In this document: in pieces, positions 44,294 through 55,902 of the stretch | Position numbering within the stretch: the first letter of the stretch is position 1 | Layout: the number at the start of each line of letters is the position of its first letter | Origin: Aphrocallistes beatrix | Taxonomy: Eukaryota > Porifera > Hexactinellida > Sceptrulophora > Aphrocallistidae | NCBI GenBank assembly: GCA_963281255.1 | Contig: OY725500.1 | Location: 1,116,001 to 1,180,000, forward strand | Direction: 5' to 3' | DNA length: 64,000 bases | Program-made: the position numbers and the translations under genes | The notes under the pieces: generated by a model | Seen by the model: only the letters and a program-made list of their open reading frames with translations | Databases searched by the model: none | What the model was told of the DNA's origin: nothing

Positions 44294-46680
44294 ATGAGAT
44301 TTCAACTTCAGATTATAGCCATATTCCTGTACTATACTTGTACATTAAACCTTACTAACTGTAAGAAAGTAATTAAAATTTTGGGATTGTATCCATTCGT
44401 TCCCACAAATACAAGTTATCCTGGACTAGCAGACATTGCTGTGAAAGATATAAACGCAAATGAAACAATACTACAGGATTACAATTTGGAGATTGATTGG
44501 AAAGAGACTGATTGTAATGGATTCATAGCTTTTGATCCACTAATAAATTTCATATACTACGATGGTTTATTTAATGATACGTATTATCCAGTCGTGTTCG
44601 GAATGCCCTGTTTGGATTCAATCGAATCAAACTCTGACATAATAGCTTTATACAACATGTTGTTATTCACCTTCAGCGCATTCGCACCCAAGTTTTCACT
44701 TTCCAAGTATTATCTGCCTGAGGAATACCATGACTACGGCAATGTCATAAATGGATTTATAACGCGTCCTGCTGCAACTGTGGGTCAAATTAAATTTATT
44801 CAAGACAAAGGATGGAAACGAGTTGCTATAGTTAACTCGGATCACCCATATTTAATAGAGTTAGGCTACGAATTAAAAAAGGCTTTGAAATTGTTAAAAG
44901 TTGAAAACATTCTGGAGACTTTCTTGCGCATTTCCGATGAAGAAAAACGAAATGAACGAATCGATGACGCTATTGAGACAATATTGTCAGCTGGATATAG
45001 AATCATACTCTTCAACGCCCTTAATGATACTGTATATAGTTTTTATTGTCGTCTGGTTCAAAAAATAGATTATTATAGAAAATTCACATTCATTGTCCAG
45101 GATATCTATCCGGATAGTTGGCCGAATTCTACGAACTGTTCATTGGACACACTCCAAGAGCTGGTAGACCGCACTTTTGGATTTGTGCATTATCCAAAAG
45201 TTGAAAATTTGGTCTCTGAGATTCAAAATAAACCAATCTATTCACACTTGACATCGACCCTAGATACATTACATAATCCACCACCGTATAATTCAGAATT
45301 ATGGAACGTAATGGTTTATATATGTACGACGGTATTTGGGCATTGGCATTAGCTTTAAATCAAACCTTTAATGAGGGATATACACCAGATGTAAGTCAGT
45401 ACTTCCCGAATCACAATATATCTGATTTCCTCAATCGTAACATCTACAAACAAAAGTTTGAAGGTGTTACAGGTGATGTTGATTTTGAAAATGGTGTACG
45501 AGTAACGCACCAAGCAAAGATCATAAAATATTCACTCACGGAAACACACTTTTGCGGCATGTATGTTGACTTACCATCAGACCTTTCTCAAGTAGAAAAT
45601 CTAACAGAAGCTAGTTTAGATAAAAATGAGTCTGGAAACTGTGAACTTAAATCATCGGACGGAATCGAAAACAAATACTCTCACATATCCATCTTCATCC
45701 TAGCCACACTGTTAGCATTCGCAGTAGCAGTGTACATCGTCATTCTCATCATAATCATCGCAGTCGCAGTTTACAAAAAGTATCCTCCTGCCACATGCTC
45801 GGAACCCTACATGAATATCTTCCTTCTCAGCGCAAACCTGCCTCTCCTTGTGTTCGCGGTTCTTCTCACCATTGATGGGAAATTCGCATACTTCGAATCG
45901 AATTCACCTGAATGCAGTCTATATTGTCATGTCCTTGTCTGGCTAGCAAGTGTGACTTGTAGCTTGATTCTGGGTGGAGTGTTGGCTAAAGCGTTGAAGT
46001 TGTATGCTTTGTGGGTGTTGAACCGATTTGATAAGAAAACCAGAAAGTTTCTACGATTCCGTTTCCTCGTGCTCCTCCCTATCCTCCTCGCCTCCATAGA
46101 CACGCTGGTGATAGCATTGTGGGGAGTCTTTCAGCCAATTCAATATGAGTCACATACCATGAAATCTGACGTAGTTGATCCTCCTCTCTACCGATTAGCA
46201 TTCTGTAAATTTGGTCCTGATGCACCCCTATTCATTCTTCTTATTATTAAAGTAGCACTGATCATTCTCTCAATATTTCTCTCTTACCATTTGCGAAATA
46301 TCACACATAAATCACAACGTTACACTTTCATCATAAGCTTCATCATGTACAATGTTTTATTTTTCTCCATTTTCATTGTGATTGTGCTTGGATTCGTGAC
46401 TCATTTCGACACAAAGATAGGATTAGCCTCATTCATTGCCATACTGGCTGCTGCCATTACAGCATCAATCATTGGTATCCCTGTTCTGTACTATCTGTAC
46501 AAAGATCCTAACGGTCAAACACTCTTCAATATGGATAACATGAAGGAATTTCCTGAGAACGAGACTCTTTTACGTAAACGCATTCAAGCCCTAGAAAAAG
46601 ACCTCGAAATGGTGAACAGTAGTAACCTTCAATCACCCCTGAATAGTTCTCAGGAATTGTTGTCACCTATTACAAATTAG
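44294..46680 (+). pseudogene. Receptor E: class C receptor with a one-base frameshift
   Basis: A full-length A/B-type receptor whose frame changes once. Near 45313 it reads 'aatggtttata' where B has 'aatgggtttcta', a net loss of one base. Before it come the signal peptide and most of the ligand domain; after it, from about 45320, come the rest of the ligand domain, the seven helices (from about 45685) and the tail 'EMVNSSNLQSPLNSSQELL'. Each part is open and well conserved, so the change is recent, a sequence error, or a polymorphism. The ectodomain is more diverged from A and B than they are from each other. TATA box and 3' flank are kept. It carries its own small indels, such as 'YYTCTLNLTNC' in the signal peptide. 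Confidence 0.85.
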
Positions 46681-47060
46681 TGGTAGAAAAGCATTGAACA
46701 GTCCTGAGTGTTTTTGTATCGTTCCTAATAAGTAGAGAGAAGCTTGTACTACTGTTAATGTTGTTTTTCATTCCTAACTAAACCCTGTGTTCCCCATTAG
46801 ATAGTCTCGATGTTATTGCTTCTTCTATTTGTTTTGTTTTCAAATAAGAAGAGTTCCAACTACCTTTACATGCAAATCTTGATAGGCAGTAAGTTCTTTA
46901 GAAAGCACGAGATTAACATCTTAAAAAATCTTTTGTAGATTACCATCAATGTCTATTAGATAATATGTTAGCACTGTTTCTCTATGTAAATATATTCCTT
47001 TATGTTTATATATTCTTGTTTTGATTTGCTTGCTTATTAAAATTGTTGAATGTTGTCAAT
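46681..47060 (+). other. 3' flank of receptor E
   Basis: Matches the flanks of A and B ('gtatcgttcctaataagtag', 'ttgtttttcattcctaact') as far as about 47045. Non-coding. Confidence 0.55.
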
Positions 47061-48657
47061 AGTGAAATTGGCTTAGTGTTTTTTTCTATTTATAGTAAGA
47101 CCCCAAACTTGTCTGGCTTCCCCGCCCAAAATGACTTAAACCGGAAATGACGCAACGAAACACCTCGCAAAGCGCGGGTTTTAAAGGCTCACTGTGATAT
47201 TTTAACTAAAAATTTGATATCTACGTACAGTAAGGGTCGCTTATTATATAATTATGAACCAACATGGACAAAAGAAATTGTTCATAATAGAGAGACTTCA
47301 GATTAAGTGAACATAATAAACGAATGTTCAAATTAAACAAGTTCACAATAGTATGCTACTACCACTGTATGCATATAATCGTGACCTACGTTATTATAAC
47401 ATGGCCTGCTCACTAAAAAATGTAAACATGGATGCCATCGAAGGCCTTTGAAATTATACATCAAAATCCTAAAATCCTTAACCATACAGCGTAGACTCTA
47501 AGATGTATTACTGGCATTTATAAACATGGAGTCAAAGGACATCTACATGTAGTCATATTTACCCTCGAATTTAGAAGTTCAAATTGTATTATGGCTTAAG
47601 AAGTACATAAGTATACAGTTGCATACTTACTTGAACAACGTTCATGTTGAGTAGATGATTTGTTCAAAGTACGTAGTACTAGAGTACTACTATGGCAAAA
47701 ACAAACCTGCTCTGCTATACAATGCAAATTAGAGTATAAGCAAATTGATGGATAAATTTAGCACAAACATTGCACTCTCATAAATTGATATGTCTTTACG
47801 TGAAAATTTCAGATCAATCGGTTATGTGGTTTTTAAGTTATGACGTCACAATTTTTTGAATTTTTGCTGTTTGACCCAGGATTTTCACAATGGTAAAATC
47901 ACCATCCCATTTTAAACTCGAATAACTCGAAAAATATTCATCAAATTCTTTCATAAATTGCAATACTTATGTTTTAACATATGGAGAATACGAAAAACTT
48001 GAGTAAATATGAGTGATATTATAGAGGAAGACATAAAAGCATTTTCAAAATGGTAGAAATTGAGAGTTGTCAGGTCAATTTTATATTTTTACAAAAGGCA
48101 TAAAATTTTGAGTTATATATAGAAAGCGTTTACAGGTACAAAAATGTGAATAACTCAAAGAGAACATATGGAAACCAAATGAATTTTTATATACAATTAA
48201 TTATGAATATAAACAGTAAAATACCCAAAAATAAAACAGTTTCCAAAATAGACATTTTTGTTACGTCATAGTTCCGGTTTGCTTCGGGAGTTGGTTTCAG
48301 TTCCAGTTTTCACAAATGAAAGGAACTCAAAACTTAATTTACTCAAGTTTTTCGTATTCTTTACTGACTATATTACTCCTTGATTGACTATATTATCAAC
48401 GAGCGAATTTGGACTCCTCTGTACTTGCAATCCTCGCAAGTTTTAGCATTTCAATGAACCAAAGCATAGCATCGAATTTGTAGTATCCAAGTATCAGTAT
48501 GATCAACCTGTACATATTTCATAGTTCTCGAACAGATGTTTCGCAAATTTTAGCAACGTACAGTAATGAAGCAACCACAGAATCTAAAACCAATGCGTAT
48601 ATAATTACTATTCTTGTTTGGTGACACTCGTTATATGTTACATATGGAGATTATATT
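47061..48657. other. Gene-free stretch of old repeats
   Basis: 47080-47165 has the 'ccccgcccaaaatgacttaa' block seen at 10800 and 22540. 47228-47350 is a decayed copy of the pogo-type MITE at 52443. 47400-47560 is a weak match to the snapback family ends. 47985-48008 and 48338-48361 are inverted copies (agaatacgaaaaacttgagt and inverse), so a MITE may span them. No gene is supported. Confidence 0.45.
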
Positions 48658-48795
48658 TTAGCCGTTACTTATATACCGGCGAATATTTATATATCGGCGA
48701 GATTTACTTATATATCGGCGAATACTTATGTATCGGCGAGATTTGCTTATATATCGGCTAGCCGATAGTATCGGCGGCCGATATATAAGTAAGCG
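48658..48795. repeat. Extra satellite end, head to head with the foldback element
   Basis: It carries the same 'tatatatcggcgaatactta' and 'ctagccgatagtatcggcgg' text as the outer arm of 48796-50160, but pointing the other way, so the two outer ends meet at 48795/48796. It may be a solo arm left by a second element. Confidence 0.7.
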
Positions 48796-50160
48796 GCTTA
48801 CTTATATATCGGCCGCCGATACTATCGGCTAGCCGATATATAAGCAAATCTCGCCGATATTTAAGTATTCGCCGATATATAAGTAAATCTCGCCGATATT
48901 TAAGTATTCGCCGGTATATAAGTAAATCTCGCCGATATATAAGTAAGCCGTATAAATAATTAGTGTTTAACAGGTCTACTCTAAAATTTGTAAAATGAAC
49001 TCTGGGAATCAAACTGTGAAAAATTCGTGCTTCATAGAATTCATAAACCAGACTGCTTTATACTTCAACAGTCATTCACAGTCATTACACTATTAATCAC
49101 TCTCTACTTCATTAACAGACTGAGAGAATCATATAGAAAGTTTAACTGTGCTGAAGATAGTTTCGAAAGGAAGAAAGATAAGAGAATCAAAATCCTCGCT
49201 CTAAAGTTATCATTATAATCCTTTTAATCGAGTTCTCTTCCAACTTATGTGAAATGTTGTCAGGGATAGTGTATGGGTTTGTCCCTATTTTCGACAAGAA
49301 CGACATTTCTCCTCTGAATAACTGTCGGACCAATGAAGAAGTGGACTTTCTCATGCAGTTATTCCCGAGAGGATGGTTCGCTTATCTCCCAACCATGCTG
49401 CACATATCCATAGTCCAGTTCCTTCAGCCAACCGTGTCTCTGCTCCTCAACGTACTCAGGACAGCATACTTGGACAATCCTTACAGAACCATTATCAAGC
49501 GTTGGATGTGCTTAATACTCTTAAGAGGCTGCATCTTTATAACACTACAAATATTCTATCAAACAAATTGGTCCGACAGTTATTCAGAGGAGAAATGTCG
49601 TTCTTGTCGAAAATAGGGACAAACCCATACACTATCCCTGACAACATTTCACATAAGTTGGAAGAGAACTCGATTAAAAGGATTATAATGATAAACTTTA
49701 GAGCGAGGATTTTGATTCTCTTATCTTTCTTCCTTTCGAAACTATCTTCAGCACAGTTAAACTTTCTATATGATTCTCTCAGTCTGTTAATGAAGTAGAG
49801 AGTGATTAATAGTGTAATGACTGTGAATGACTGTTGAAGTATAAAGCAGTCTGGTTTATGAATTCTATGAAGTTCGAATTTTTCACAGTTTGATTCCCAG
49901 AGTTCATTTTACAAATTTTAGAGTAGACCTGTTAAACACTAATTATTTATACGGCTTACTTATATATCGGCAAGATTTACTTATATACCGGCGAATACTT
50001 AAATATCGGCGAGATTTACTTATATATCGGCGAATACTTAAATATCGGCGAGATTTACTTATATATCGGCGAATACTTAAATATCGGCGAGATTTGCTTA
50101 TATATCGGCTAGCCGATAGTATCGGCGGCCGATATATAAGTAAGCCGATAAGTAAGCCGT
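48796..50160. mobile_element. Foldback-type element with satellite arms and a 232-bp unique centre
   Basis: Left arm 48796-49334 and right arm 49567-50160 are inverted copies. The outer part of each arm is a tandem array of 'acttatatatcggcgaata' and 'cttaaatatcggcgagattt' units; the inner 390 bp is unique sequence, almost identical in both arms. The centre 49335-49566 occurs once. The layout is like Drosophila FB elements (long inverted repeats built of short tandem units). The right arm has about one more unit pair than the left. No transposase was recognised. Confidence 0.8.
49335..49566. other. Unique centre of the foldback element
   Basis: 232 bp with less AT than the arms. It is open in at least two frames on the plus strand, one with 'MLHISIVQFLQPTVSLLLN', another with 'SPVPSANRVSAPQRTQDSI'. 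I recognise no family. It may be a piece of captured host DNA or what is left of the element's own gene. Confidence 0.4.
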
Positions 50161-50440
50161 ACCTTATATAGTCTTTGATTGGTTGTTGTTATTAAGAACA
50201 CACTACTTTCAGTCAGGTTTCTCATATACATTATCTATTGATTCTATTCATAATTTCTATTCATAAGTTATTCAGTCAATCTGTCAAATAAATTAACCAA
50301 TGATTCAGTCAATTTGTAAATTGCCTGAAAATTCTAGTCAATTTGTAAATTGCCTAAGTGAATCAGTCAATTTATAAATTGACTGGAAATTTCAGTCAAT
50401 TTACAAATTGACTGATTTTACACATTGACTGTAACATATA
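50161..50440. repeat. Tandem 22-bp palindromes and spacer
   Basis: From about 50295 to 50432, 'cagtcaatttgtaaattgcc' and 'cagtcaatttataaattgac' recur with changing spacing; each is self-complementary. The earlier part (50161-50290) shows nothing. Confidence 0.6.
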
Positions 50441-50920
50441 CAAGCGCGCTTCGCTTGCTTGCGCTGCGCGGCTGGCGGACACAAAGTGTCCGCCGGAGGC
50501 TCCCTTCGGTCGCCTGGGATCACATTGGTTAATTATAAGGGAGATAACATCTCTAAATATGTCTATCCTACTGCCATAATCGATATCGCACGAAAAATCA
50601 CCAAATTTATCAAATTTTTGATGAGTAATGATGACGTCATAACAAAGTGAGGAGTCATCATTTTTTGATGATAGTTGCATCATATGTGAGGTATGTTAGT
50701 ATATAAATTCTATTAAAATTTCAGCCTTCTATCTCCTATAATGGCTGAGTTATGCTCGAATAGCTGTATTGCTAACTTTTTAAAATGTGACAATGACGTC
50801 ATAATTCCATGATGAGTCGACATTTTCGTCTGAACTCAGAACTTAGTGGAGCCATAACCAAAAATCAGCTTTCTGGGCCTTGCAGTTTCTCAATCAATTC
50901 GTTACAGATAGATATATATA

Positions 50921-51427
50921 CAGTAGAACGTCAGTTATCCGAACTTCAGTTATCCGAACACTTCAGTTATCCGAACCCCTTGGCTGACCAAATAAAATAT
51001 GCTAAATTTATAAATGATGCATCCTTGAGTTGAGAATTGAAAGTACTACACTGCCATCATTTTATAATACTATAAATCAGTGGTCTTCAAACTGGGGTAC
51101 GCGTACCCCTGGGGGTACGCGAGCTCTCTTTGAGACGAGTCTGTTAAGTATGTTATATCTCATTCAACCATAATTTCTCCTTACTTGGGGGTACGCGTAA
51201 AGTTCAAAAAATAGCCAGGGGGTACGCTGGGAAAAAAGTTTGAAGACCACTGCTATAAATGATACGTACATAGATCAATATGTATTTTATCCATATTCAT
51301 CATCATGACTACTTAGTACTACTGACCAACCTTTATATATAATTGCATAACAACTTCAGTTATCCGAACATTTCAGTTATCCGAACCCCCTCGGTCCCGA
51401 CCCGTTCAGATAACTGACGTCCTACTG
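50921..51427. mobile_element. Pogo/Tigger-type MITE with TA duplication, nested
   Basis: The ends CAGTAGAACGTCAGTTATCC and, inverted, CAGTAGGACGTCAGTTATCT are flanked by TA (50919-50920 and 51428-51429). Tandem 'ttcagttatccgaac' motifs fill both subterminal zones. A hAT MITE lies inside. No transposase. Confidence 0.85.
51078..51252. mobile_element. 175-bp hAT-type MITE with perfect 8-bp duplication, doubly nested
   Basis: The ends CAGTGGTCTTCAAACTGGGG and the inverse 'agtttgaagaccactg' flank 'gggggtacgc' repeats. The duplication CTATAAAT is at 51070-51077 and 51253-51260. It is the innermost of three nested elements. Confidence 0.88.
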
Positions 51428-51505
51428 TATATATATATATACACATACACATAGTATGCATACACAAACAAACAAACAAACAATTATCGAGTTTTAATAG
51501 TAAGA

Positions 51506-52442
51506 ATATATATAATCTCGATGCATGTGATTCTTTACTGAATTCACCCTCAGCAAACAAAAGCAATTGATACTGTGTGATCGAGAACTTAGTACTTTTC
51601 CTTGGATATAGCTCACGGAGCAAAAACAATAACATGGTGGGCGAGCAATTGATTTGTCTGAAGATACTATAGTAAGGTCAATTAAATTAAACTTTAACAC
51701 CAAAATTGTAACCCTACTTAAATTTCTTCCTGGCATCCAGACGTGTAAATACAATAAGGAATTTAAGTATCAAATAACTATGTAGTACAATACAAATGTC
51801 TCAAGCTATCTTTTTCCCTCTGTTAGAAAATGAGGACACTGTGTCACAACCCGTATATGCATGGAAAATGGGTAGGGCTGTTGCGTGATATATTTTGATA
51901 TCGTAATATCTTGAGATCCTAGTATTGAGTAACGATGGATGATTTAGTACCGTGATATCTTGAGATGTACGTAATATTCTGAGATTTTTCAAATTTTGCT
52001 CATATTATGTGTACCAAAAAGCATTTACACATGAATAATATGTCTTATTAAAATGTAGATTTTATACTGATATTTGTAATATTGTTAAAATATGGACAAA
52101 ACCTTTAGACCAATGTTGAAACCGATTGAACCGAATATCAGTATTCATGAATAGTTCCTGAACCGAATACGAATACTGATAATATTCTGTACTCTAACCG
52201 AATACGAATACTGATAATATTCAACTACTCTAACCGAATATAAATACTGATATTATTCGGGTGCTTCATAAATTCTAATACTGCGCAGCTGAAATAAATA
52301 ATCTTTAATAGAGGACTGTGAATTGTTATACTAGTACTGTATATGTTGACCTATTTTACAGATAGTGACTGGATATGATAGGTAAATAATTTAGAAAATA
52401 TATTATAACCAAGGTTGAAACTGATTGACCCGGATATAAATA
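51506..52442. other. Gene-free stretch with a short protein relic and A+T repeats
   Basis: 51520-51780 matches the upstream DNA of receptors C and D ('tgatactgtgtgatcgagaa', 'gatatagctcacggagcaaa'), a stray promoter-side piece. 51801-51870 (minus) reads 'IFHAYTGCDTVSSFSNRGKK', a motif I know from invertebrate transposon-like proteins of unclear family. 52090-52260 has repeats of 'aaccgaatacgaatactgat', continued at 52640-52800. Confidence 0.4.
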
Positions 52443-52626
52443 CAGTCAGGGTCGCTTATTGTGAACCACCAGGGGATCAAAAAATCTGTTCATAATAGAG
52501 ATACTTCATATTAAGCGAACTTGATTTAATACAAATCCTATTTTTAAATGAAATTGGGACCAGGAGGTTAGTTCATAATAAATGAATGTTCATATTAAGC
52601 GGGTTCATAATAAGCGACCCTGACTG
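52443..52626. mobile_element. 184-bp pogo/Tigger-type MITE with TA duplication
   Basis: Perfect ends CAGTCAGGGTCGCTTATT and its inverse, flanked by TA (52441-52442 and 52627-52628). It sits inside the 'accgaatac' repeat region and splits it. A decayed relative is at 47228-47350. Confidence 0.88.
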
Positions 52627-52833
52627 TATTCATGAATATTCCCTAACCGAATACAAATACTGATAATATTTGGTTAGTTCAACCGAATACGAATACTGAT
52701 ATTCGGTCACTCTAACCAAATACGAATACTGATATTCGGTTCCCAACCGAATATCAACTATTTGCTAAATAGTACTTGGTCTAACCGAATATTGAAGTAT
52801 TCGGTTGCAACCTTGCTTTAGACCATTTTACCA

Positions 52834-53575
52834 ATCTTATATATTAAAATGCTAGGATTTTTTGTTTGTTTGTTTGTCCGAATTGATTGAAGAATTGGCA
52901 AGTCGTAGAGATACGAAAATTGGTATGTGGGTGTCAAATGATGAATCTAGGATTAAGTTCGAAATTCTAAGCGAAATTTTCACACCTTTTCTATATACAA
53001 TACTATGTACGGCTTCACTCTCACAATAGAAAACATTATACGACAATATTGTAGGCTGTAATTGTAATTAATACTTCAAAGCAATAACTTATATGAATGT
53101 CTCAATGATATATTATAGTGTATGGCAGTTAAAAAGGTTATTTGTAATTTCCACAACTTTATATACATATTTTCACACGATTTGACGAATTTTGAAAATT
53201 ATGCTAGAAACTAGCTTCCAACGGTTGACAAGGGGTTTTTAGGGGTGTAGACTTCGAATATCATATTTTCAGATCGATATGATAAATTTTTGTTTACTTT
53301 TGTTTACAATATATACATAAAGTAAACAAATGACAAAAATAAGCGAGAAACTAGCTTCCAACGGTTGACATGGGGTTTTCAGGGGTGTAGATTTCGAATA
53401 TCACATTTTCGGATCCATATGAAAAATTATTCGTTGACCTTTGTTTACAATATATATATAAAGGAAAAAAATTCCAAAAATAGTTTAGATTGAGTAACTC
53501 CAGGCGCCCGCAGGGCGACTCTGCGGGCACGCAGTGTCCGCAAGCCGCGCAGCGCAAGCAAGCGAAGCGCGCTTG
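52834..53575 (+). mobile_element. Helitron-like element, 742 bp, both ends present
   Basis: Starts TCTTATATATTAAAATGC after A52833 and ends with CAAGCGAAGCGCGCTTG before T53576. The inside lines up with 34844-35492, with a doubled 'aaactagcttccaacggttg' unit. No Rep/helicase frame is present. Confidence 0.82.
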
Positions 53576-54039
53576 TACTAGTAAAAACTAAAAACAAACT
53601 GAGGGGTACTCGCTGTTATTTAATTTAAGAATCAAATTATTTATTGAGTCCATTCATAATAAACCTAGTCAATATATTTTGGATAACTAATACGATTGAT
53701 TTATTAATCAAATACATTTGAAAATATTGTGAATATAAAATGAAATCTGATATAAAATGTTTGCATGAATACAAATAAAACATATTGGAAAATGAAGTGA
53801 TAATTATCTACGGCAAGAATTACCAATCGTTGAGTAAGTTGAGGAAGAAAGTACAGTACCTATATTAGTAAAATATCAGAGATGCCAACCTTTGGAAAAT
53901 GAAATCTGTGAGAATCGAGACAATTCTCCAGCGCGTTGACTGTCTCTTCTCTCTTAATCAGTACAAGAAGACTTGAATGAAACCCGGTAGAGGTTAGGTT
54001 TCAATTAGTCGTTATTAGCGACGTAGATATCTGCATAGA
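53576..54039. other. Gene-free AT-rich spacer
   Basis: No coding, repeat or palindromic structure could be supported. Confidence 0.4.
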
Positions 54040-54480
54040 GAATAGCAGAAGCAGTCATAATTTCCACATCACTGCCCAAGTCCCTTCAAGACACACCAGG
54101 TTTTCATCCAGAAAGTATGCGTATGGAGTTACACCTTTTTGGCGAAAATACCAGCCAAGTGTCGTCGTTCCTTCGCTTGCAATAAAGTTAGCAATTATTT
54201 TTCGAAGTTGAACATGGCTTTCCTGACTTCGAGACAATTTCCATCCCCAATGATACTTACTGTCTCCCAAGGTAGATACTCGCTAATTGGTTGTCCGAAA
54301 AGGGTTACTTGGCTGCCTTATTGAGGAATGGAATGTAAGCCCAAGTCTGGAACATGTGTCTCTCTGCCATTTTTCCGTTACTACCTTTATGGTGGGTACG
54401 TCTTCAGGAATCTCTGGAATTTTCTCACTCCAATCTTCAGGGAACGTTTCCCAGAGGGTAGTGTTAAGGTATTGCATCGC
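54040..54480 (-). pseudogene. Second OTU-protease relic
   Basis: On the minus strand 'VSIIGDGNCL' (near 54255) is the OTU catalytic start, followed by 'RKIIANFIASEGTT' and, in another frame, 'LGSDVEIMTASAILYA', which matches the later OTU core. It is broken in more than one place. It resembles the OTU piece of the Ginger-like element (6229-6570), but no integrase was found next to it, so its parent element is unknown. A host origin cannot be excluded. Confidence 0.55.
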
Positions 54481-54820
54481 CTAGAAATTTTTTTTCCAAT
54501 GATTGAAACGGGAATATTAAGACTACTAATTATTTTAAAATGAAACATACCTTGAGGTTGCGTTTTGAAAATCCGAACAAATGTTGTGACTACGTACAAA
54601 GAAAGTAAGAAAAGAAATTCATCATCACATATTCTACAGGAGATAAGATTACATTCTTCAAAAGTATTTGGTATTTACCATTTTTGAGAATTGAATACCA
54701 TATTTTTAGATCAATCAAATAGTAATTTATAAGTTCGATTGCAACTTTAATATTTAGGCTTATTTTGTGTCCATAGCACAGCATGTATGAGATGGAACAT
54801 TCCTGACGCCTTTACACAAA
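54481..54820. other. Gene-free spacer
   Basis: Short frames on both strands show no family match. Nothing could be supported. Confidence 0.35.
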
Positions 54821-54840
54821 CATAGCCTACTATACACAAA

Positions 54841-55895
54841 CATAGCCTATATAAGGCCTCATAGTAACTTGCGGATTTGGGACTAGGGATGCGGTAGAAG
54901 ATGGTTGAACTAATACATGAGCTGCCTTAAATCATTAACAAGGCACAATAGAGCTTAGGAATGTATTACCAGGATATATAAATATGGTGTCACAGTACCC
55001 ATATCCGTTGTTAAAATTTAGATTAGTCACCATAAGGTTGCGCCATAGGTTATATTTGTGACAAATTTGGTGATTTTCAGAGGTCGTTTAAAGGCACTTC
55101 AAAGTGTTTTTATTATAAAATTTTTCCCAAAGAACTGAGATGTGAATTGAGAGATGTGGTTGATACGAAAAATTTGGAATTTTTTCGTGGAATGTGCTGC
55201 ATTCCAGTGTTGCTATGGAAACGTGTTTTGGTCAGTTAGGATTATATCTTGAAAATCACGATAGCTAGACATTCAAATGTAATTTTATTTGATGGCGAAT
55301 ATACTACTTCCTATTAAGCGAAAATATAATTTCGACCCCTAAATTCAATGGTTTACGAGATATTCGACAATGTATCATATTGGTCACATTTGGTAATTTG
55401 TCGAATATCTCGTAAACCATTGAATTTAGGGGTCGAAATTATATTTTCGTTTAATAGGAAGTAGTATATTCGCCATCAAATAAAATTACATTTGAATGTC
55501 TAGCTATCGTGATTTTCAAGATATAACCCCAACTGACCAAAACACGTTTCCATAGCAACACTGGAATGCAGCGACATTCCATGAAAAAATTCCAAATTTT
55601 TCGTATCAACCCATTCGCATCTCAGTTCTTTGGGAAAAATTTTATAATAAAAACACCTTGAAGTGCCCTTAAACGACCTCTGAAAATCACCAAATTTGTC
55701 ACAAATATAACCTATGGTGACTAATCTAAATTTTAACAACGGATATGGGTACTCTCCATATTTATATATCCTGGTAATACATTCCTAAGCTCTATTGTGC
55801 CTTGTTAATGATTTAAGGCAGCTCAACCATCTTCTACCGCATCCCTAGTCCCAAATCCGCAAGTTACTGTGAGGCCTTATATACAGTAGGCTATG
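54841..55895. mobile_element. Snapback element (CATAGCCTACT family), second lineage
   Basis: A 1055-bp palindrome: arms match nearly throughout and meet near 55387, where 43 bp on each side (55331-55373 and 55397-55439) are exact inverses. ACACAAA lies on both sides (54834-54840 and 55896-55902), again a 7-bp duplication. The first 20 bp are doubled at 54814-54840, so the left end could also be placed at 54821. Only the ends resemble 11090-12393; the inside differs. Confidence 0.85.
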
Positions 55896-55902
55896 ACACA
55901 AA

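Larger units (their letters stand above)
50441..51505 (-). mobile_element. Helitron-like element with nested pogo and hAT MITEs
   Basis: The 3' terminal hairpin is at 50441 (minus strand; T outside), followed inward by 'ctggcggacacaaagtgtcc' and 'gatgacgtcataac'. The 5' end TCTTACTATTAAAACTCG is at 51505. It lacks one C of the usual TCC start, and the outer base is T and not A. Removing the nested 507-bp MITE with one TA leaves about 556 bp, like the 557-bp copy at 56728. Confidence 0.75.

Noticed and set aside
48758-49012. Frames with repeated 'YRRDLLIYRRILK' text (also 49890-50171)
   Set aside because: They are translations of the satellite arms of the foldback element, not proteins.
49027-49798. 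Several 60-140 codon frames in the foldback element as genes
   Set aside because: Most of their length is inverted-repeat arm read from both sides; only the 232-bp centre is unique and it matches nothing I know.
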